DNA from: Mycolicibacterium chubuense NBB4
Lineage (GTDB): Bacteria; Actinomycetota; Actinomycetes; Mycobacteriales; Mycobacteriaceae
Reading direction: 5' to 3'
NCBI RefSeq assembly: GCF_000266905.1
Contig: NC_018027.1
Location: forward strand, 4,030,001-4,094,000
DNA: 64,000 nt
Both the position numbers and the translations under genes were made by a program. Every line of letters begins with the position of its first letter. Positions within the stretch are counted from its first letter, which is position 1. Positions 28,547-37,870 of the stretch are shown in pieces. Below the pieces are notes generated by a model. The model did not search any database. It was not told where the DNA came from and saw nothing but the letters and a program-made list of their open reading frames with translations.

Positions 28547-28566
28547 GTCCGCGATGCTGCCATGCG

Positions 28567-29196
28567 CTACAGAGAACCGAGAATCTGCTTCATCTCGTCG
28601 ATCTCGCGCTGCTGGGTCTTGATGACGTTCTGCGCGAGGCTCACCGCCGGCGCGGACCGTCCGCTGCCCACCTCGGTCTGGGCCATCGTCACCGCGCCCT
28701 CGTGGTGGGCGATCATGCCGGAAAGGAACTGCCGGGCCGCGTCGACGCCCTGAGCGTCGCGCAACTGCTGGAGCTGTTGATCGGTCATCATGCCCATGGC
28801 GCCGTGCATGCCACCGCCCATGTCGTGGCCCTCGTGGCCGGACGCGGGCGTGCCCCAGTCCGTCAGCCACTGACGCATCGTGGTGATCTCCGGCCCCTGG
28901 GCGGCCTTGATCTGGTTCGCCAGCGCGACGACACGCTGATCGATGCCCTGCTTGCCGAGGATGATGTCGCTCATCACGATGGCCTGCTCGTGATGGGGGA
29001 TCATATTCGTCGCGAACGACACGTCGGCGTCGTTGTGCGCGGTCGCCCCCTCCGCGGGTTGCGACGTCGGCTCGTGCTGATGGCCGGCCGAGCCGCTGTT
29101 CGCGTCGTTGCTCGAGCTGCTGCACCCCGTGAGTAGCAACGCCAGGGTGGCACCCACCGCACCGGCTCCAGCCAGCACACCGCGTTTGGACATCAT
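28567..29196 (-). CDS. DUF305 lipoprotein of the copper cluster
   Basis: 209 residues. Lipoprotein signal with lipobox LLLTGC, a His-rich linker, then a DUF305 four-helix (ferritin-like) domain with paired His motifs [14 protein letters not shown] and [14 protein letters not shown], plus a Met/His-rich insert ([18 protein letters not shown]) suited to copper binding. Expected on the outer face of the membrane. ATG 29196 (or 29193) has AAGGAG upstream. Divergent from copZ-copA across a CsoR-like operator, so probably copper-induced; this regulation is inferred. Confidence 0.86.
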   Translation of the reverse strand: MMSKRGVLAGAGAVGATLALLLTGCSSSSNDANSGSAGHQHEPTSQPAEGATAHNDADVSFATNMIPHHEQAIVMSDIILGKQGIDQRVVALANQIKAAQGPEITTMRQWLTDWGTPASGHEGHDMGGGMHGAMGMMTDQQLQQLRDAQGVDAARQFLSGMIAHHEGAVTMAQTEVGSGRSAPAVSLAQNVIKTQQREIDEMKQILGSL

Positions 29197-29223
29197 CGTC
29201 GCGCTCCTTCCGAACCTTCTTGA

Positions 29224-29240
29224 ATACCCTAGGGGGGTAT
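29224..29240. promoter_or_regulatory. CsoR-type copper operator between DUF305 gene and copZ
   Basis: ATACCC (29224-29229) and GGGTAT (29235-29240) are inverted arms around TAGGG, fitting the G/C-rich TACCC...GGGTA operators bound by CsoR repressors. The site overlaps a -10-like TATGGT (29238-29243) reading right and a TAGGGT reading left, so one bound repressor could shut both divergent promoters. No csoR gene lies in the window. Confidence 0.65.
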
Positions 29241-29288
29241 GGTACACATGGGTCGACGGGCGCCTTCAACGCCCCGGAAAGGAGCACC

Positions 29289-29495
29289 ATGAGCACCACC
29301 ACCATCACCGTCGCCGGAATGAGCTGCGGTGGGTGCGCGAACTCGGTGCGCGCCGAGCTCACCCACATTCCCGGCGTCGTCGACGTCGACGTGGACCTCT
29401 CCAACGGTACGGTCACCATCGCCAGCGATGCCCCGGTGGACGGCGAAACACTCCGCGCCGCCGTGGAAGAAGCCGGCTACCAGCTCGCGAGCTGA
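29289..29495 (+). CDS. copZ: CopZ-like copper chaperone (HMA domain)
   Basis: 68 residues: a single heavy-metal-associated domain with the ligand motif GMSCGGC and the ferredoxin-like fold pattern ending [12 protein letters not shown]. Such chaperones carry Cu(I) in the cytosol to the P-type ATPase encoded downstream. Well-placed GGAG about 8 nt before the ATG. First gene of the copZ / small membrane protein / copA operon. Confidence 0.88.
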   Translation: MSTTTITVAGMSCGGCANSVRAELTHIPGVVDVDVDLSNGTVTIASDAPVDGETLRAAVEEAGYQLAS

Positions 29496-29503
29496 CAGAC
29501 GCC

Positions 29504-29656
29504 ATGACCGCCGTCCCGAAGATCCTCGTGTTCGCCGTGGTCTTGGCCGCGGTGTTCGCGCTGTCGTTGTGGGCCGGGCACACGTTCGGTCCGAGCCCTG
29601 AGTCGGCGGCGCCTGCGACCACCAGCCAGCACTCCCCACCGCACGGAGGTGGGTGA
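29504..29656 (+). CDS. Small single-helix membrane protein between copZ and copA
   Basis: 50 residues: one membrane helix ([20 protein letters not shown]) followed by a short, Pro/Ser-rich tail containing two His. Predicted single-pass protein with the tail outside. Begins 8 bp after copZ and its TGA overlaps the copA start (29656), so it is part of the operon. No known family; a metal-related or transporter-associated role is inferred from position only. Confidence 0.65.
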   Translation: MTAVPKILVFAVVLAAVFALSLWAGHTFGPSPESAAPATTSQHSPPHGGG

Positions 29657-31866
29657 TGTCCACCGTCGAACTGGCGATCGGGGGCATGACGTGTGCGTCG
29701 TGCGCCGCGCGGGTCGAGAAGAAGCTCAACAAGCTCGACGGCGTCACCGCGACGGTGAACTTCGCGACGGGGAAGGCGCGAGTGGAGTTCGGCGGCGCGG
29801 TGAGCCCCGAGCAGTTGATCGCGGCGGTCGAGTCGGCCGGCTATCAGGCGGCGCTGCCTGACCCCGCGCCGGAAGCCGACGAGGCTCCCGACCCGACGGC
29901 GGCACTGCGGCAGCGACTGCTCATCTGCGTGGCACTGTCGATCCCGGTGATCGCGATGGCCATGGTGCCGGCCCTGCAATTCACCTACTGGCAATGGCTG
30001 TCGCTGACGCTGGCAGCGCCCGTCGTGGTCTGGGGCGCGTGGCCGTTCCACCAGGCGGCGTGGACGAACCTGCGGCACGGCGCCGCGACGATGGACACGC
30101 TGATCTCGGTCGGCACCCTCGCCGCGTTCGGCTGGTCGGTCTACGCGTTGTTCTGGGGCAGCGCCGGTATGCCCGGTATGACGCATCCGTTCGAGCTGAC
30201 GATCGCGCGCACGAACGGCTCCGCCAACATCTATCTGGAGGCGGCCGCCGGCGTCACCACGTTCATCCTGGCGGGCCGCTACTTCGAAACCAGGGCCAAG
30301 CGCCGGGCCGGTGCGGCGTTGCGGGCGCTGCTCGAGATGGGCGCCAAGGACGTGGCGGTCCGCCGAGACGGTGTGGAGCAGCGGATTCCGGTCGACCAAC
30401 TGCGCACCGGCGACGAGTTCGTGGTGCGGCCCGGCGAGAAGGTCGCGGCCGACGGCGTGGTCATCGAGGGGTGCTCGGCGGTCGACGCCTCGATGCTCAC
30501 CGGCGAGTCGGTGCCGGAGGAAGTGCAACCCGGCGATGCCGTGGTGGGCGCGACCGTCAACGTCGACGGAGTGTTGGTGGTCCGCGCCGAGCGGGTCGGC
30601 TCCGACACCCAGCTGGCGCAGATGGCGCGCCTGGTCGAGGACGCTCAGAACGGGAAGGCGCAGGCGCAGCGGCTCGCCGACCGGATCTCCGGGGTGTTCG
30701 TGCCGATCGTCATCGCGCTGTCGGTGGCCACGTTGGGATTCTGGCTCGGCGCGGGCTTCTCGGCCGGCGCCGCGTTCACGGCGGCGGTCGCGGTGCTGAT
30801 CATCGCGTGCCCGTGCGCACTCGGTCTGGCGACCCCGACGGCATTGATGGTGGGCACGGGTCGCGGAGCCCAGCTGGGCATCCTGATCAAGGGCCCCGAA
30901 GTCCTGGAGTCGACGCGCCGGGTGGATACCGTGATCCTCGACAAGACGGGGACGGTGACGACCGGGACGATGACGCTGGTCGACGTGTTCGCCGCCGACG
31001 GCGAGCAGCCCGATGAGGTACTGAGACTCGCTGGTGCACTGGAGGATTCGTCCGAACACCCGATCGCGCGGGCCATCGCCGCAGGCGCGCGCGACAAGCT
31101 CGGGGAGTTGCCGGCGGTGAGTGGCTTCGCGAACCTGAGGGGTCTCGGGGTGGAGGGCACCGTCGACGGCCGCGCAGTGCTGCTGGGACGAGCGCAACTG
31201 CTCGCCGACCGGGCATACGAGATCGACGACGGAGTCGCCGAGGCGGCGCGACGGGCGGAGAACGACGGGAGAACGGCGGTGGCCGTAGGCTGGGACGGCC
31301 GCGCGCGTGGCCTGCTCATGGTGGCCGACGCGGTGAAACTCACTTCAGCTGAGGCGATCTCGCTCCTGAAGGAGCTGGGCCTGACACCGATCATGGTCAC
31401 CGGCGACAACGAGGCGGTGGCCCGCACGGTGGCGGCACAGGTCGGCATCGACCAGGTGATCGCCGGTGTCCTGCCGCAGGAGAAGGTCGACACCGTCAAG
31501 CGACTGCAGAGCGAGGGCAAGGTCGTGGCGATGGTCGGTGACGGCGTCAACGACGCGGCGGCGCTGGCGCAGGCGGATCTCGGGTTGGCGATGGGCACCG
31601 GCACCGACGTCGCGATCGAGGCCAGCGACCTCACGCTCGTCCGAGACGATCTGCGCGCTGTCCCCGACGCGATCCGCCTGTCCCGCCGGACGCTGGGCAC
31701 CATCAAGGGCAACCTGTTCTGGGCGTTCGCCTACAACGTGGCAGCACTCCCCCTCGCCGCTGCGGGCCTGCTCAATCCGATGATCGCCGGGGCCGCAATG
31801 GCTTTCAGCTCTGTGTTCGTCGTGAGCAACAGCCTGCGGCTGCGTGCGTTCACCCCGTCCCGCTGA
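29656..31866 (+). CDS. copA: Copper-exporting P1B-type ATPase
   Basis: 736 residues. N-terminal HMA domain with C13xxC16 (GGMTCASC), eight predicted helices, the membrane metal site [11 protein letters not shown] (about residue 385), the phosphorylation motif DKTGTVTTG (about 429), the [11 protein letters not shown]is-Pro motif of metal ATPases and the hinge [10 protein letters not shown]. These define a Cu(I)-exporting CopA/CtpA-V type pump in the plasma membrane. ATG 29656 follows GGAGG; a GTG at 29653 is an alternative. Co-transcribed with copZ under the CsoR-like operator. Confidence 0.93.
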   Translation: MSTVELAIGGMTCASCAARVEKKLNKLDGVTATVNFATGKARVEFGGAVSPEQLIAAVESAGYQAALPDPAPEADEAPDPTAALRQRLLICVALSIPVIAMAMVPALQFTYWQWLSLTLAAPVVVWGAWPFHQAAWTNLRHGAATMDTLISVGTLAAFGWSVYALFWGSAGMPGMTHPFELTIARTNGSANIYLEAAAGVTTFILAGRYFETRAKRRAGAALRALLEMGAKDVAVRRDGVEQRIPVDQLRTGDEFVVRPGEKVAADGVVIEGCSAVDASMLTGESVPEEVQPGDAVVGATVNVDGVLVVRAERVGSDTQLAQMARLVEDAQNGKAQAQRLADRISGVFVPIVIALSVATLGFWLGAGFSAGAAFTAAVAVLIIACPCALGLATPTALMVGTGRGAQLGILIKGPEVLESTRRVDTVILDKTGTVTTGTMTLVDVFAADGEQPDEVLRLAGALEDSSEHPIARAIAAGARDKLGELPAVSGFANLRGLGVEGTVDGRAVLLGRAQLLADRAYEIDDGVAEAARRAENDGRTAVAVGWDGRARGLLMVADAVKLTSAEAISLLKELGLTPIMVTGDNEAVARTVAAQVGIDQVIAGVLPQEKVDTVKRLQSEGKVVAMVGDGVNDAAALAQADLGLAMGTGTDVAIEASDLTLVRDDLRAVPDAIRLSRRTLGTIKGNLFWAFAYNVAALPLAAAGLLNPMIAGAAMAFSSVFVVSNSLRLRAFTPSR

Positions 31867-31902
31867 CTCACGGGCCTTCGTATCACCGACCAACAAGGGC
31901 GG

Positions 31903-33027
31903 CTACTCCGGTGTCTCCGCCCGACGCGCGCGGAACAGCTTCACGTCCGACTTGATGCCCTTGAGGTGGCGCGCGCCCGCGAACGACCACGTGAAGCGGT
32001 CGTCGTCACCGATCGCCTCACGCGCGCTCTCGGCCACCAGCACCGAACCGGGCCGGGCAGCGCCGGTGACCCGGGCTGCGAGGTTGACGGGGCTGCCGAA
32101 CCAGTCACCTGCGCGACTGACCGCCTTGCCGGTCGCCATCCCCACCCGCAACCGCGGAAGGTCCTCGTCCTCGTCGGTCTCGTCCACCAATTCCAGGACG
32201 GCTTCGAGCAGCGGCACCGGCTCGGGGCTGACCAGCATCACCTCGTCGCCGATCGTCTTGACGAAGCGAACCGGCGCGACGGCGACGTCTCGCGTCATAT
32301 CGGCCAGCCGCTGCGACAGCCGCTCCAGGTCCTCCGGCGGTACCGCCTCGCCGAGGCGCGTGAAACCGACCAGATCGGCGAACGCGATCGTCACCAGCCG
32401 GGCGCCGGGCAGATGCCGCCCGTCGGCCCGCTCGGTGGCGCTGACGCCTTCGGTCTCGATCGCATGCCTCAGCTGCAGCATCAGCACGTCCTGGATCATC
32501 GGCCCGAGCAGCGGCGCGACCGCCGAGACCAGCGCCTCGGTATCCTGTGCGATCTGCAATTCCGTTGCGCCAGGACGGATCACGGTCGCCAGCGCGGCAT
32601 AGCGCATGGCCTCGGCGGCTCGCGCCAGACCGTCCCCCAGCAGACGCGTGATCTGCACGAGTTCGTCGGGTTCGATTCCCGCGTCGAGAAAGTCGCGAGC
32701 GAACATGCCCGCCTCCGCGTCGGCGCGCAGGAACACCGCTGCGTCCGGATCCTCGACCCGAGGCAAGCCCATGGCCCGTTGTATCCGCTCGAACAACTCG
32801 AGATCGACGCCCGACTTCTCGGCGGCTGCCCGCGCGGACACGTATTGACCGTCGTCGCCGATGACGCGGCGCGACGCGAGCAGTATCGGCGCGGAACTGG
32901 TTTGGATCTGCTCGACCGTGACGCCGCGCTCGAGCAGCCAGCGGATCAACTCCTCGCGTTCCGCACGCGCCTCACCCTCGAGCCCGTCAAGCAACCCGGA
33001 TGCCTCGAGATCCCCGTCGTCGGCCAC
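31903..33027 (-). CDS. Adenylate cyclase with autoregulatory N-terminal domain (Rv1264-like)
   Basis: 374 residues. The N-terminal 190 residues match the helical regulatory domain of the M. tuberculosis cyclase Rv1264 (EELIRWLLERGVTVEQI, YVSARAAAEKSGVDLEL), reported there as a pH-responsive inhibitory module. The C-terminal class III catalytic domain keeps the metal Asp in IAFADLVGFTRLGE, Lys and Asp in RFVKTIGDEVMLV, and the transition-state Asn/Arg in DWFGSPVNLAARVTG, so it should be active on ATP. GTG 33027 is chosen from the TACCTT box 6 nt upstream; a TTG at 33072 would lengthen it. Cytosolic. Confidence 0.9.
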   Translation of the reverse strand: MADDGDLEASGLLDGLEGEARAEREELIRWLLERGVTVEQIQTSSAPILLASRRVIGDDGQYVSARAAAEKSGVDLELFERIQRAMGLPRVEDPDAAVFLRADAEAGMFARDFLDAGIEPDELVQITRLLGDGLARAAEAMRYAALATVIRPGATELQIAQDTEALVSAVAPLLGPMIQDVLMLQLRHAIETEGVSATERADGRHLPGARLVTIAFADLVGFTRLGEAVPPEDLERLSQRLADMTRDVAVAPVRFVKTIGDEVMLVSPEPVPLLEAVLELVDETDEDEDLPRLRVGMATGKAVSRAGDWFGSPVNLAARVTGAARPGSVLVAESAREAIGDDDRFTWSFAGARHLKGIKSDVKLFRARRAETPE

Positions 33028-33033
33028 GTGCTC

Positions 33034-33039
33034 AAGGTA
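33034..33039 (-). promoter_or_regulatory. Putative -10 box of adenylate cyclase
   Basis: TACCTT on the minus strand, 6 nt before GTG 33027; supports a leaderless start. Confidence 0.4.
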
Positions 33040-33077
33040 TACCGCCGGCCGCGACCGGCATGCGATAGACAAGACTC

Positions 33078-33572
33078 ATGACGTCGCCGACGCTGCACAG
33101 CTTCCCGCCGCTCGTCGCCACCGGGGCGCGGATCCTGATTCTCGGCAACATGCCCGGCGTCGTCTCGCTGCGGGCGGACCGGTACTACGCGCACCCGCGC
33201 AACGCGTTCTGGCGGATCACCGGCGCCCTGTTCGGATTCGACGCAGACGCCCCCTACGACGAGCGGGTCGCCGCGCTCACCGAAGCCGGCGTCGCGCTGT
33301 GGGACGTCCTGAAATCCTGCCGCAGGGCAGGCAGCCTGGATGCCGCAGTCGAACCGAACAGCATGGTGCCCAACGACTTCGACGCATTCTTCGCCGCCCA
33401 CCCGACGATCGCCCACGTGTGCTTCAACGGCACGGCGGCGGAGAGGAACTACCGGCGGCTCGTGGAGACGAGGGCGGCCATGCGGTACTCGAGACTGCCG
33501 TCGACGAGCCCCGCCCACACCGCCTCGTTCGAGAGCAAAGCGGCGGCGTGGCGCGACGCGCTCATCGACTGA
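33078..33572 (+). CDS. DNA-deoxyinosine/uracil glycosylase family protein
   Basis: 164 residues. The motif LGNMPGVVSLRADRYYAHPRNAFW is the signature of hypoxanthine/uracil-DNA glycosylases of the small UDG family 6 type, and the C-terminal LPSTSPAHTASF corresponds to the DNA-intercalation loop of the superfamily. It should excise deaminated bases (hypoxanthine or uracil) to start base excision repair. ATG at 33078; divergent from the cyclase with only 50 bp between start codons. Stop overlaps the convergent AraC-type gene by 11 bp. Confidence 0.83.
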   Translation: MTSPTLHSFPPLVATGARILILGNMPGVVSLRADRYYAHPRNAFWRITGALFGFDADAPYDERVAALTEAGVALWDVLKSCRRAGSLDAAVEPNSMVPNDFDAFFAAHPTIAHVCFNGTAAERNYRRLVETRAAMRYSRLPSTSPAHTASFESKAAAWRDALID

Positions 33573-34413
33573 GGTGACCGTAGGCGGTGGCGTACTCCCC
33601 CGGTGTGCAGCCCAGCATCGCGCGGAAATCGTTGATGAAATGCGGCTGGTCGTACCAGCCCAGCCGGACCGCGAGATCGGCGAAGTCCACGTCGGGACGG
33701 TTCTCGATCTCCCAGGCGGCGTTCTGCAGACGGTAGCGGCACAGCACCCACTTGACCGGCACGCCGACGTAGCGGCGCACCACCCGCTGCGTGGTGCGCA
33801 CGCTCCACGGCGAGTGAGCCATCACCTGCTCCACTCTGTGCAATCCGGTGTCGTCGCGGATGCGGTCGATCAGGACGGTCAGCGCGGCGTACGTCGGGTC
33901 GGGCCCGGCAGCGCACGCAATGAGCCGATCCATCTCCGCCGCGGCGGCAGCGACGTCGTCGTCGAGGTGGACGGGCTCACCGAGCAGGTCGTCGTCCACC
34001 GGCAGCACACGGCCGGTCATCGTCGAGGCGTCCCGGCCGAACCTCGCGGTGAAGCCGCCGGGCCGGAAACGCGCCCCGACCACCGCGCCCCGCTCGCGGA
34101 TGCTCGTGCGGAACACCGTCTCCACGACGCCGTGCACCAGGGTGTTCGGTAGCGGAAAGCCATGTCGCTCACAGTCTTCGCCCCACTCGTGGGTGAGGTG
34201 CATCGACGGGAACGTGATGACGGTGTTGTCGACGGGTTCCCGGCCGTGCAGATCCCAGGTGACCGACCAGAAGTGCTCGACGTACGCCGCGGCGTCGCGG
34301 CTGGGCGCCCATCGGTCCAGCTCGTACGACGACGCGGCGAGCGGGCGTCCCACCACACCGCGTACCGGCGCTGAGGCCGGAGTCCGGGCTGTCGCGTTTT
34401 TCCAAGCACTCAC
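33562..34413 (-). CDS. AraC-family transcriptional regulator, DUF6597-type sensor
   Basis: 283 residues from GTG 34413. N-terminal DUF6597-like cupin domain (SRDAAAYVEHFWSVTWDL, VVGARFRPGGFTARFG) and a C-terminal AraC DNA-binding region (VDFADLAVRLGWYDQPHFIN, FRAMLGCTPGEYATAY). Such regulators often act on nearby stress or detoxification genes; the divergent VOC protein gene starts 27 bp away and is the obvious candidate target, by position only. Confidence 0.83.
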   Translation of the reverse strand: MSAWKNATARTPASAPVRGVVGRPLAASSYELDRWAPSRDAAAYVEHFWSVTWDLHGREPVDNTVITFPSMHLTHEWGEDCERHGFPLPNTLVHGVVETVFRTSIRERGAVVGARFRPGGFTARFGRDASTMTGRVLPVDDDLLGEPVHLDDDVAAAAAEMDRLIACAAGPDPTYAALTVLIDRIRDDTGLHRVEQVMAHSPWSVRTTQRVVRRYVGVPVKWVLCRYRLQNAAWEIENRPDVDFADLAVRLGWYDQPHFINDFRAMLGCTPGEYATAYGHLSR

Positions 34414-34440
34414 AGAACCGAGGCTACGAAACTCACCACC

Positions 34441-34917
34441 ATGACCGCTGATTTCATGCCACCGCCCGGCTACACCAGTCTGACCCCGTTTCTCTGCGTG
34501 CAGCCGGCGGCGAAAGCCATCGACTTCTACACTTCGGTGTTCGGCGCCACCCTGATCGAGAAGATGGACGGACCCGGCGGAACCATCGCCCACGCCGAGC
34601 TCGACTTCGGGCACGGCCGCCTGCAGCTCGGCGACCCGGCGGAGGCCTACGGGATCCGTGCCCCCGATCGCGGAAGCGACACCGTGACCTGTTCGATCGC
34701 GCTGTACTGCCCGGACGTCGACGCCGTCGTCGACCGGGCCTCGACGGCGGGGGCGACCGTGCGGGAGAAGCCGCAGGACTTCGCAACAGGCGACCGGTTC
34801 GCCTCGCTGCGCGACCCGTTCGGGGTGCGGTGGACCGTGATGACCCGCGTCGAGGAGGTCTCGGCCGGGGAGCGGGACCGACGCCTGGGCGAATGGGCGA
34901 AGGAGAACCTCAACTAG
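34441..34917 (+). CDS. VOC-family (PhnB/glyoxalase-like) protein
   Basis: 158 residues with the vicinal-oxygen-chelate fold in a single chain: LTPFLCVQPAAKAIDFYTSVFGA, HAELDFGHGRLQLGDP and FASLRDPFGVRWTVMTRV. It is of the PhnB/DUF1428-like type; metal ligands are partly conserved (His in IAHAEL). Possible roles are glyoxal-type detoxification or antibiotic binding; substrate not deducible. Divergent from an AraC-type regulator. Confidence 0.8.
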   Translation: MTADFMPPPGYTSLTPFLCVQPAAKAIDFYTSVFGATLIEKMDGPGGTIAHAELDFGHGRLQLGDPAEAYGIRAPDRGSDTVTCSIALYCPDVDAVVDRASTAGATVREKPQDFATGDRFASLRDPFGVRWTVMTRVEEVSAGERDRRLGEWAKENLN

Positions 34918-34920
34918 CGT
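34915..34920 (+). promoter_or_regulatory. Putative -10 box of HIT-family gene
   Basis: TAGCGT overlaps the VOC stop codon and lies 6 nt before GTG 34927, the leaderless spacing seen elsewhere in the window. Confidence 0.4.
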
Positions 34921-34926
34921 GGTGGG

Positions 34927-35364
34927 GTGTCCTGCGTCTTCTGCGCCATCGTCGCCGACGAAGCCCCTGCCATCCGGATCTGGGAGGACGACGACTACCT
35001 CGCCGTCCTCGACATCCGACCGTTCACCCGCGGCCACACTCTCGTCATCCCGAAACGGCACACCGTCGATCTGACCGACACTCCCGCCGAGACCGTGGCC
35101 CAGATGACCGCCATCGGGCAGCGCATCGCGAAAGCGGCGCGGACATCGGGTCTGCACGCCGACGGCAACAACATCGCCATCAACGACGGCAAGGCCGCCT
35201 TCCAGACGGTCTTCCACATCCACCTGCACGTGGTTCCGCGTCGCGACGGCGACAAGTTCTCGTTCGCCAAGGGCATGCTGCTGCGTCGCGACCCCGACCG
35301 CGAGGAGACGGGACGGATTCTCCGCGAGGCGCTGGCGCGGATCGACGTCGCCGAGAAGGATTGA
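34927..35364 (+). CDS. HIT-family nucleotide hydrolase
   Basis: 145 residues. N-terminal CVFCAIVADEAPA (possible zinc Cys pair), central RGHTLVIPKRH, and the histidine triad HIHLHVVPR that carries the nucleotidyl-His intermediate. HIT proteins hydrolyse AMP-linked or dinucleoside polyphosphates in the cytosol. GTG start at 34927; the next gene begins 4 bp after its stop, so they form an operon. Confidence 0.9.
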   Translation: MSCVFCAIVADEAPAIRIWEDDDYLAVLDIRPFTRGHTLVIPKRHTVDLTDTPAETVAQMTAIGQRIAKAARTSGLHADGNNIAINDGKAAFQTVFHIHLHVVPRRDGDKFSFAKGMLLRRDPDREETGRILREALARIDVAEKD

Positions 35365-35368
35365 CCGC

Positions 35369-35827
35369 ATGGACATCACAGGCTGGGTTGAACGCAACGT
35401 CGGAGTGCGGCTGCTGATGCTGCACGACACCCTCTACAAACGCACCAATGGCCGTGTCGGTCACCGCATTCCGCTGCCCGGCGTGCCGCCGAGCCTGCTG
35501 TTGCACACCGTCGGAGCCAAGACGGGCAAGCAGCGCACCAACACGCTCTCGTACTTCCCCGACGGCGGCCACTATTACGTCGTCGCCTCCAAGGGCGGCG
35601 ACCCCAAGGCGCCCGGCTGGTACCACAACCTCAAGGCCCACCCGGACGTCGAGATCAACCTCGGCCCGAAGAAGCTGGCGGTGACGGCCACACCGGTCCT
35701 CGCCGACGACCCGGACTACCGGCGGCTGTGGGACATCGTCAACCGGGACAACAGCAATCGGTACAACGGCTACCAGAAGCGCACGAGCCGCAGGATCCCG
35801 CTGGTCCGGCTCACGCCGAAGGGCTAG
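35369..35827 (+). CDS. Deazaflavin (F420)-dependent nitroreductase-family protein (Ddn-like)
   Basis: 152 residues of the Ddn/PF04075 family: LLLHTVGAKTGKQRTNTLSYF, YYVVASKGGDPKAPGWYHNL and PDVEINLGPKKLAVTA. This split beta-barrel fold binds coenzyme F420, which mycobacteria make, and reduces quinones or nitro compounds at the membrane. Operon with the HIT gene. Stop overlaps the convergent LLM gene by 4 bp. Confidence 0.87.
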   Translation: MDITGWVERNVGVRLLMLHDTLYKRTNGRVGHRIPLPGVPPSLLLHTVGAKTGKQRTNTLSYFPDGGHYYVVASKGGDPKAPGWYHNLKAHPDVEINLGPKKLAVTATPVLADDPDYRRLWDIVNRDNSNRYNGYQKRTSRRIPLVRLTPKG

Positions 35828-36873
35828 AACAGCTCCTTGGCGAGCAGTTCCAGCGTCTGCTCGCGGCCCGGTGCGGTGGCTGGGTCGACACCGCGGTACG
35901 CCGAGGCGACGGGATGGACCATCACCTCGTCGACGCCGAACGTCCCGGCCAGCGCGCGCAGCTGATCGGCCGCCTCCGCCGGCGATCCGACGACGGCCTG
36001 CCGCAGCCCCGCATCGACGATCGCCTGCGCGTGGGGGCTCACCTGCTGGGTCTCGGCGTCCTCGACCAGGTCGAGCGCGCGCAGCGGCTGACCGGTCCGC
36101 AGCCGGCCCATCATCTGCAGGTTCGGCAGGATGAGCCGCATCGCCTCGTCGCGGGTTTCGGCCACGACGGCGTTGACGGTCAGGAACGTCACCGGTTCCG
36201 GGGCGAGTTCGCTGGGCCGGAAGGTGTCGCGGTAGAGCCGCAGCGCCTCCTCGGTGCCCTGCCCCGAGAAGTGGTGGGCGAACACGTACGGCAGGCCCTT
36301 GGCCGCGGCCAGCCGCGCGGAGTACATCGACGAGCCGAGCAGCCACAGCGTGGGCTCGCTGATCGCCGCCGGGGTGGCTTTGAGGATGTAGTTGTCGCGC
36401 ATCAGGTCGCGGGGCAGCGGCACCCGAACACCCTTGCTGCTCATCAACGCGACGACGTCGTCGAGATAGTCGGGGAACGCCTCGATGTCGCGGTCGTCGC
36501 GGCCGGCGGCACCGCGCAGAGCCATCGACGTGACCGGATCCGAACCGGGTGCCCGCCCGATGCCCAGGTCGATACGACGGGGATGAGCGGCCTCGAGCAA
36601 CGCGAACTGCTCGGCGACGGCCAACGGCGCGTGGTTGGGCAGCATCACGCCGCCGGAACCGAGCCGCAGAGCAGAGGTGTGCGCCGCCAGGTGAGCGATC
36701 AGCACCGGCGGGCTGGTCGCGGCGACCGACGGCATGTTGTGGTGTTCGGCCACCCAGTAGCGCGTGTATCCGAGCCGGTCGGCGGTCTGCGCGAGGCGCG
36801 TCGTGGCGGCCAGCGCGTCGGACGTGCTCTGGTCGGAGCGCACGGGAACGAGGTCGAGTACAGAAAGACGCAT
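35824..36873 (-). CDS. LLM-class flavin-dependent oxidoreductase (MsnO8-like)
   Basis: 349 residues with the luciferase-like monooxygenase start LSVLDLVPVRSDQSTSDAL and the conserved YTRYWVAEHHNMPSVAATSP, then RIDLGIGRAPGSDP and a C-terminal VVGSPAEAADQLRALA. This form (residues WVAEHHN) is typical of the MsnO8 branch, generally FMN-dependent. Substrate unknown. ATG at 36873; 72 bp separate it from the udgB-like gene upstream of it in the same direction. Confidence 0.87.
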   Translation of the reverse strand: MRLSVLDLVPVRSDQSTSDALAATTRLAQTADRLGYTRYWVAEHHNMPSVAATSPPVLIAHLAAHTSALRLGSGGVMLPNHAPLAVAEQFALLEAAHPRRIDLGIGRAPGSDPVTSMALRGAAGRDDRDIEAFPDYLDDVVALMSSKGVRVPLPRDLMRDNYILKATPAAISEPTLWLLGSSMYSARLAAAKGLPYVFAHHFSGQGTEEALRLYRDTFRPSELAPEPVTFLTVNAVVAETRDEAMRLILPNLQMMGRLRTGQPLRALDLVEDAETQQVSPHAQAIVDAGLRQAVVGSPAEAADQLRALAGTFGVDEVMVHPVASAYRGVDPATAPGREQTLELLAKELF

Positions 36874-36945
36874 TACTGGGTCAACGCGTCCGCGCGCCGT
36901 GACGTTCCCGGCGGATCGGGCGCGTTCAGAGACCGTGGCGGTTGC

Positions 36946-37785
36946 TCAGCGCGCCGAATTCGCGAGGGACAGGGCGGTGGCGAAGGTCTCGTCCATCATC
37001 GCGGGGGTGAGCCGGCCGGTGAAGGTGTTCTGCTGGCTGGGGTGGTAGCAGCCCAGCAGCACCACGTCGCCGTCGGGCGCGGCCAGCGTGGCGGTGACTC
37101 CGTGGCCGAACTTCGGCGCCGGCGTCGGCACCGACCCGCCGGCACGCCGGATCAGCCCCAGCGCCACCTGCCACGCGAACCCGCCCAGCGCGACGATCAC
37201 CCGGACATCGGCGGCCGTCAGCCGCCACTCGGCGTCCAGCCACGGCGCGCACGTGCTGCGCTCGGCCGGCGTCGGCGCATTGCCCGGCGGCGCACAGCGC
37301 ACGGCGGCAGCCACCCGAATGTCGTTGAGCTCCAATCCGTCTGCGCTGTCGGTGCACGTCTGTTGGTTCGCCAATCCGCTGCGATACAGCGAGGCGAACA
37401 GGAAGTCCCCCGAGCGGTCGCCGGTGAACACCCGGCCGGTGCGATTGGCGCCGTTGGCGGCCGGAGCGAGACCGACGACGAAGATTCTCGGATGCGCCGA
37501 CCCGAACCCCGGCGCGGGCCGCCCCCAGTACGGCTCACCGGCGAAGGACTTGCGTTTGGTCGTGGCCACTTCCTCGCGCCACTGCACCAGACGCGGGCAC
37601 GCCCGGCACACCGAGACGCCCGCATCGACCTGCCGGAGGGTGCGGGCAGCCGCCGCCAGCGCCGTCACGTCGGCGGCCGTCGTCGCCACCGCGGTGCGCG
37701 CGGTCGCCGGGTCGCCGGGCCAACCGGAGCCCGCCCGCACCGGCGACTCGAACAAGACGCCGGTACGCGGGTGAGGCAACTTCAC
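36946..37785 (-). CDS. udgB: Family 5 uracil-DNA glycosylase UdgB (Rv1259-like)
   Basis: 279 residues from GTG 37785 (an in-frame GTG at 37803 is possible). Contains the cluster-binding start [10 protein letters not shown], the family 5 active-site motif [19 protein letters not shown], a second cluster Cys pair ([11 protein letters not shown]...TCAPWL) and the late motif [12 protein letters not shown]. Fe-S UDGs remove uracil and related bases from double-stranded DNA and lack the catalytic Asp of family 4. Position beside the tap-like efflux gene matches Rv1259/Rv1258c. Confidence 0.88.
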   Translation of the reverse strand: MKLPHPRTGVLFESPVRAGSGWPGDPATARTAVATTAADVTALAAAARTLRQVDAGVSVCRACPRLVQWREEVATTKRKSFAGEPYWGRPAPGFGSAHPRIFVVGLAPAANGANRTGRVFTGDRSGDFLFASLYRSGLANQQTCTDSADGLELNDIRVAAAVRCAPPGNAPTPAERSTCAPWLDAEWRLTAADVRVIVALGGFAWQVALGLIRRAGGSVPTPAPKFGHGVTATLAAPDGDVVLLGCYHPSQQNTFTGRLTPAMMDETFATALSLANSAR

Positions 37786-37870
37786 GCCTCCACTCTGGTG
37801 CACCGCGGTCGCCGACGGAAAACCGGATGTCCGCCGGCCTCATCCGCTGCTAGATTCGCCGCGATATCCC

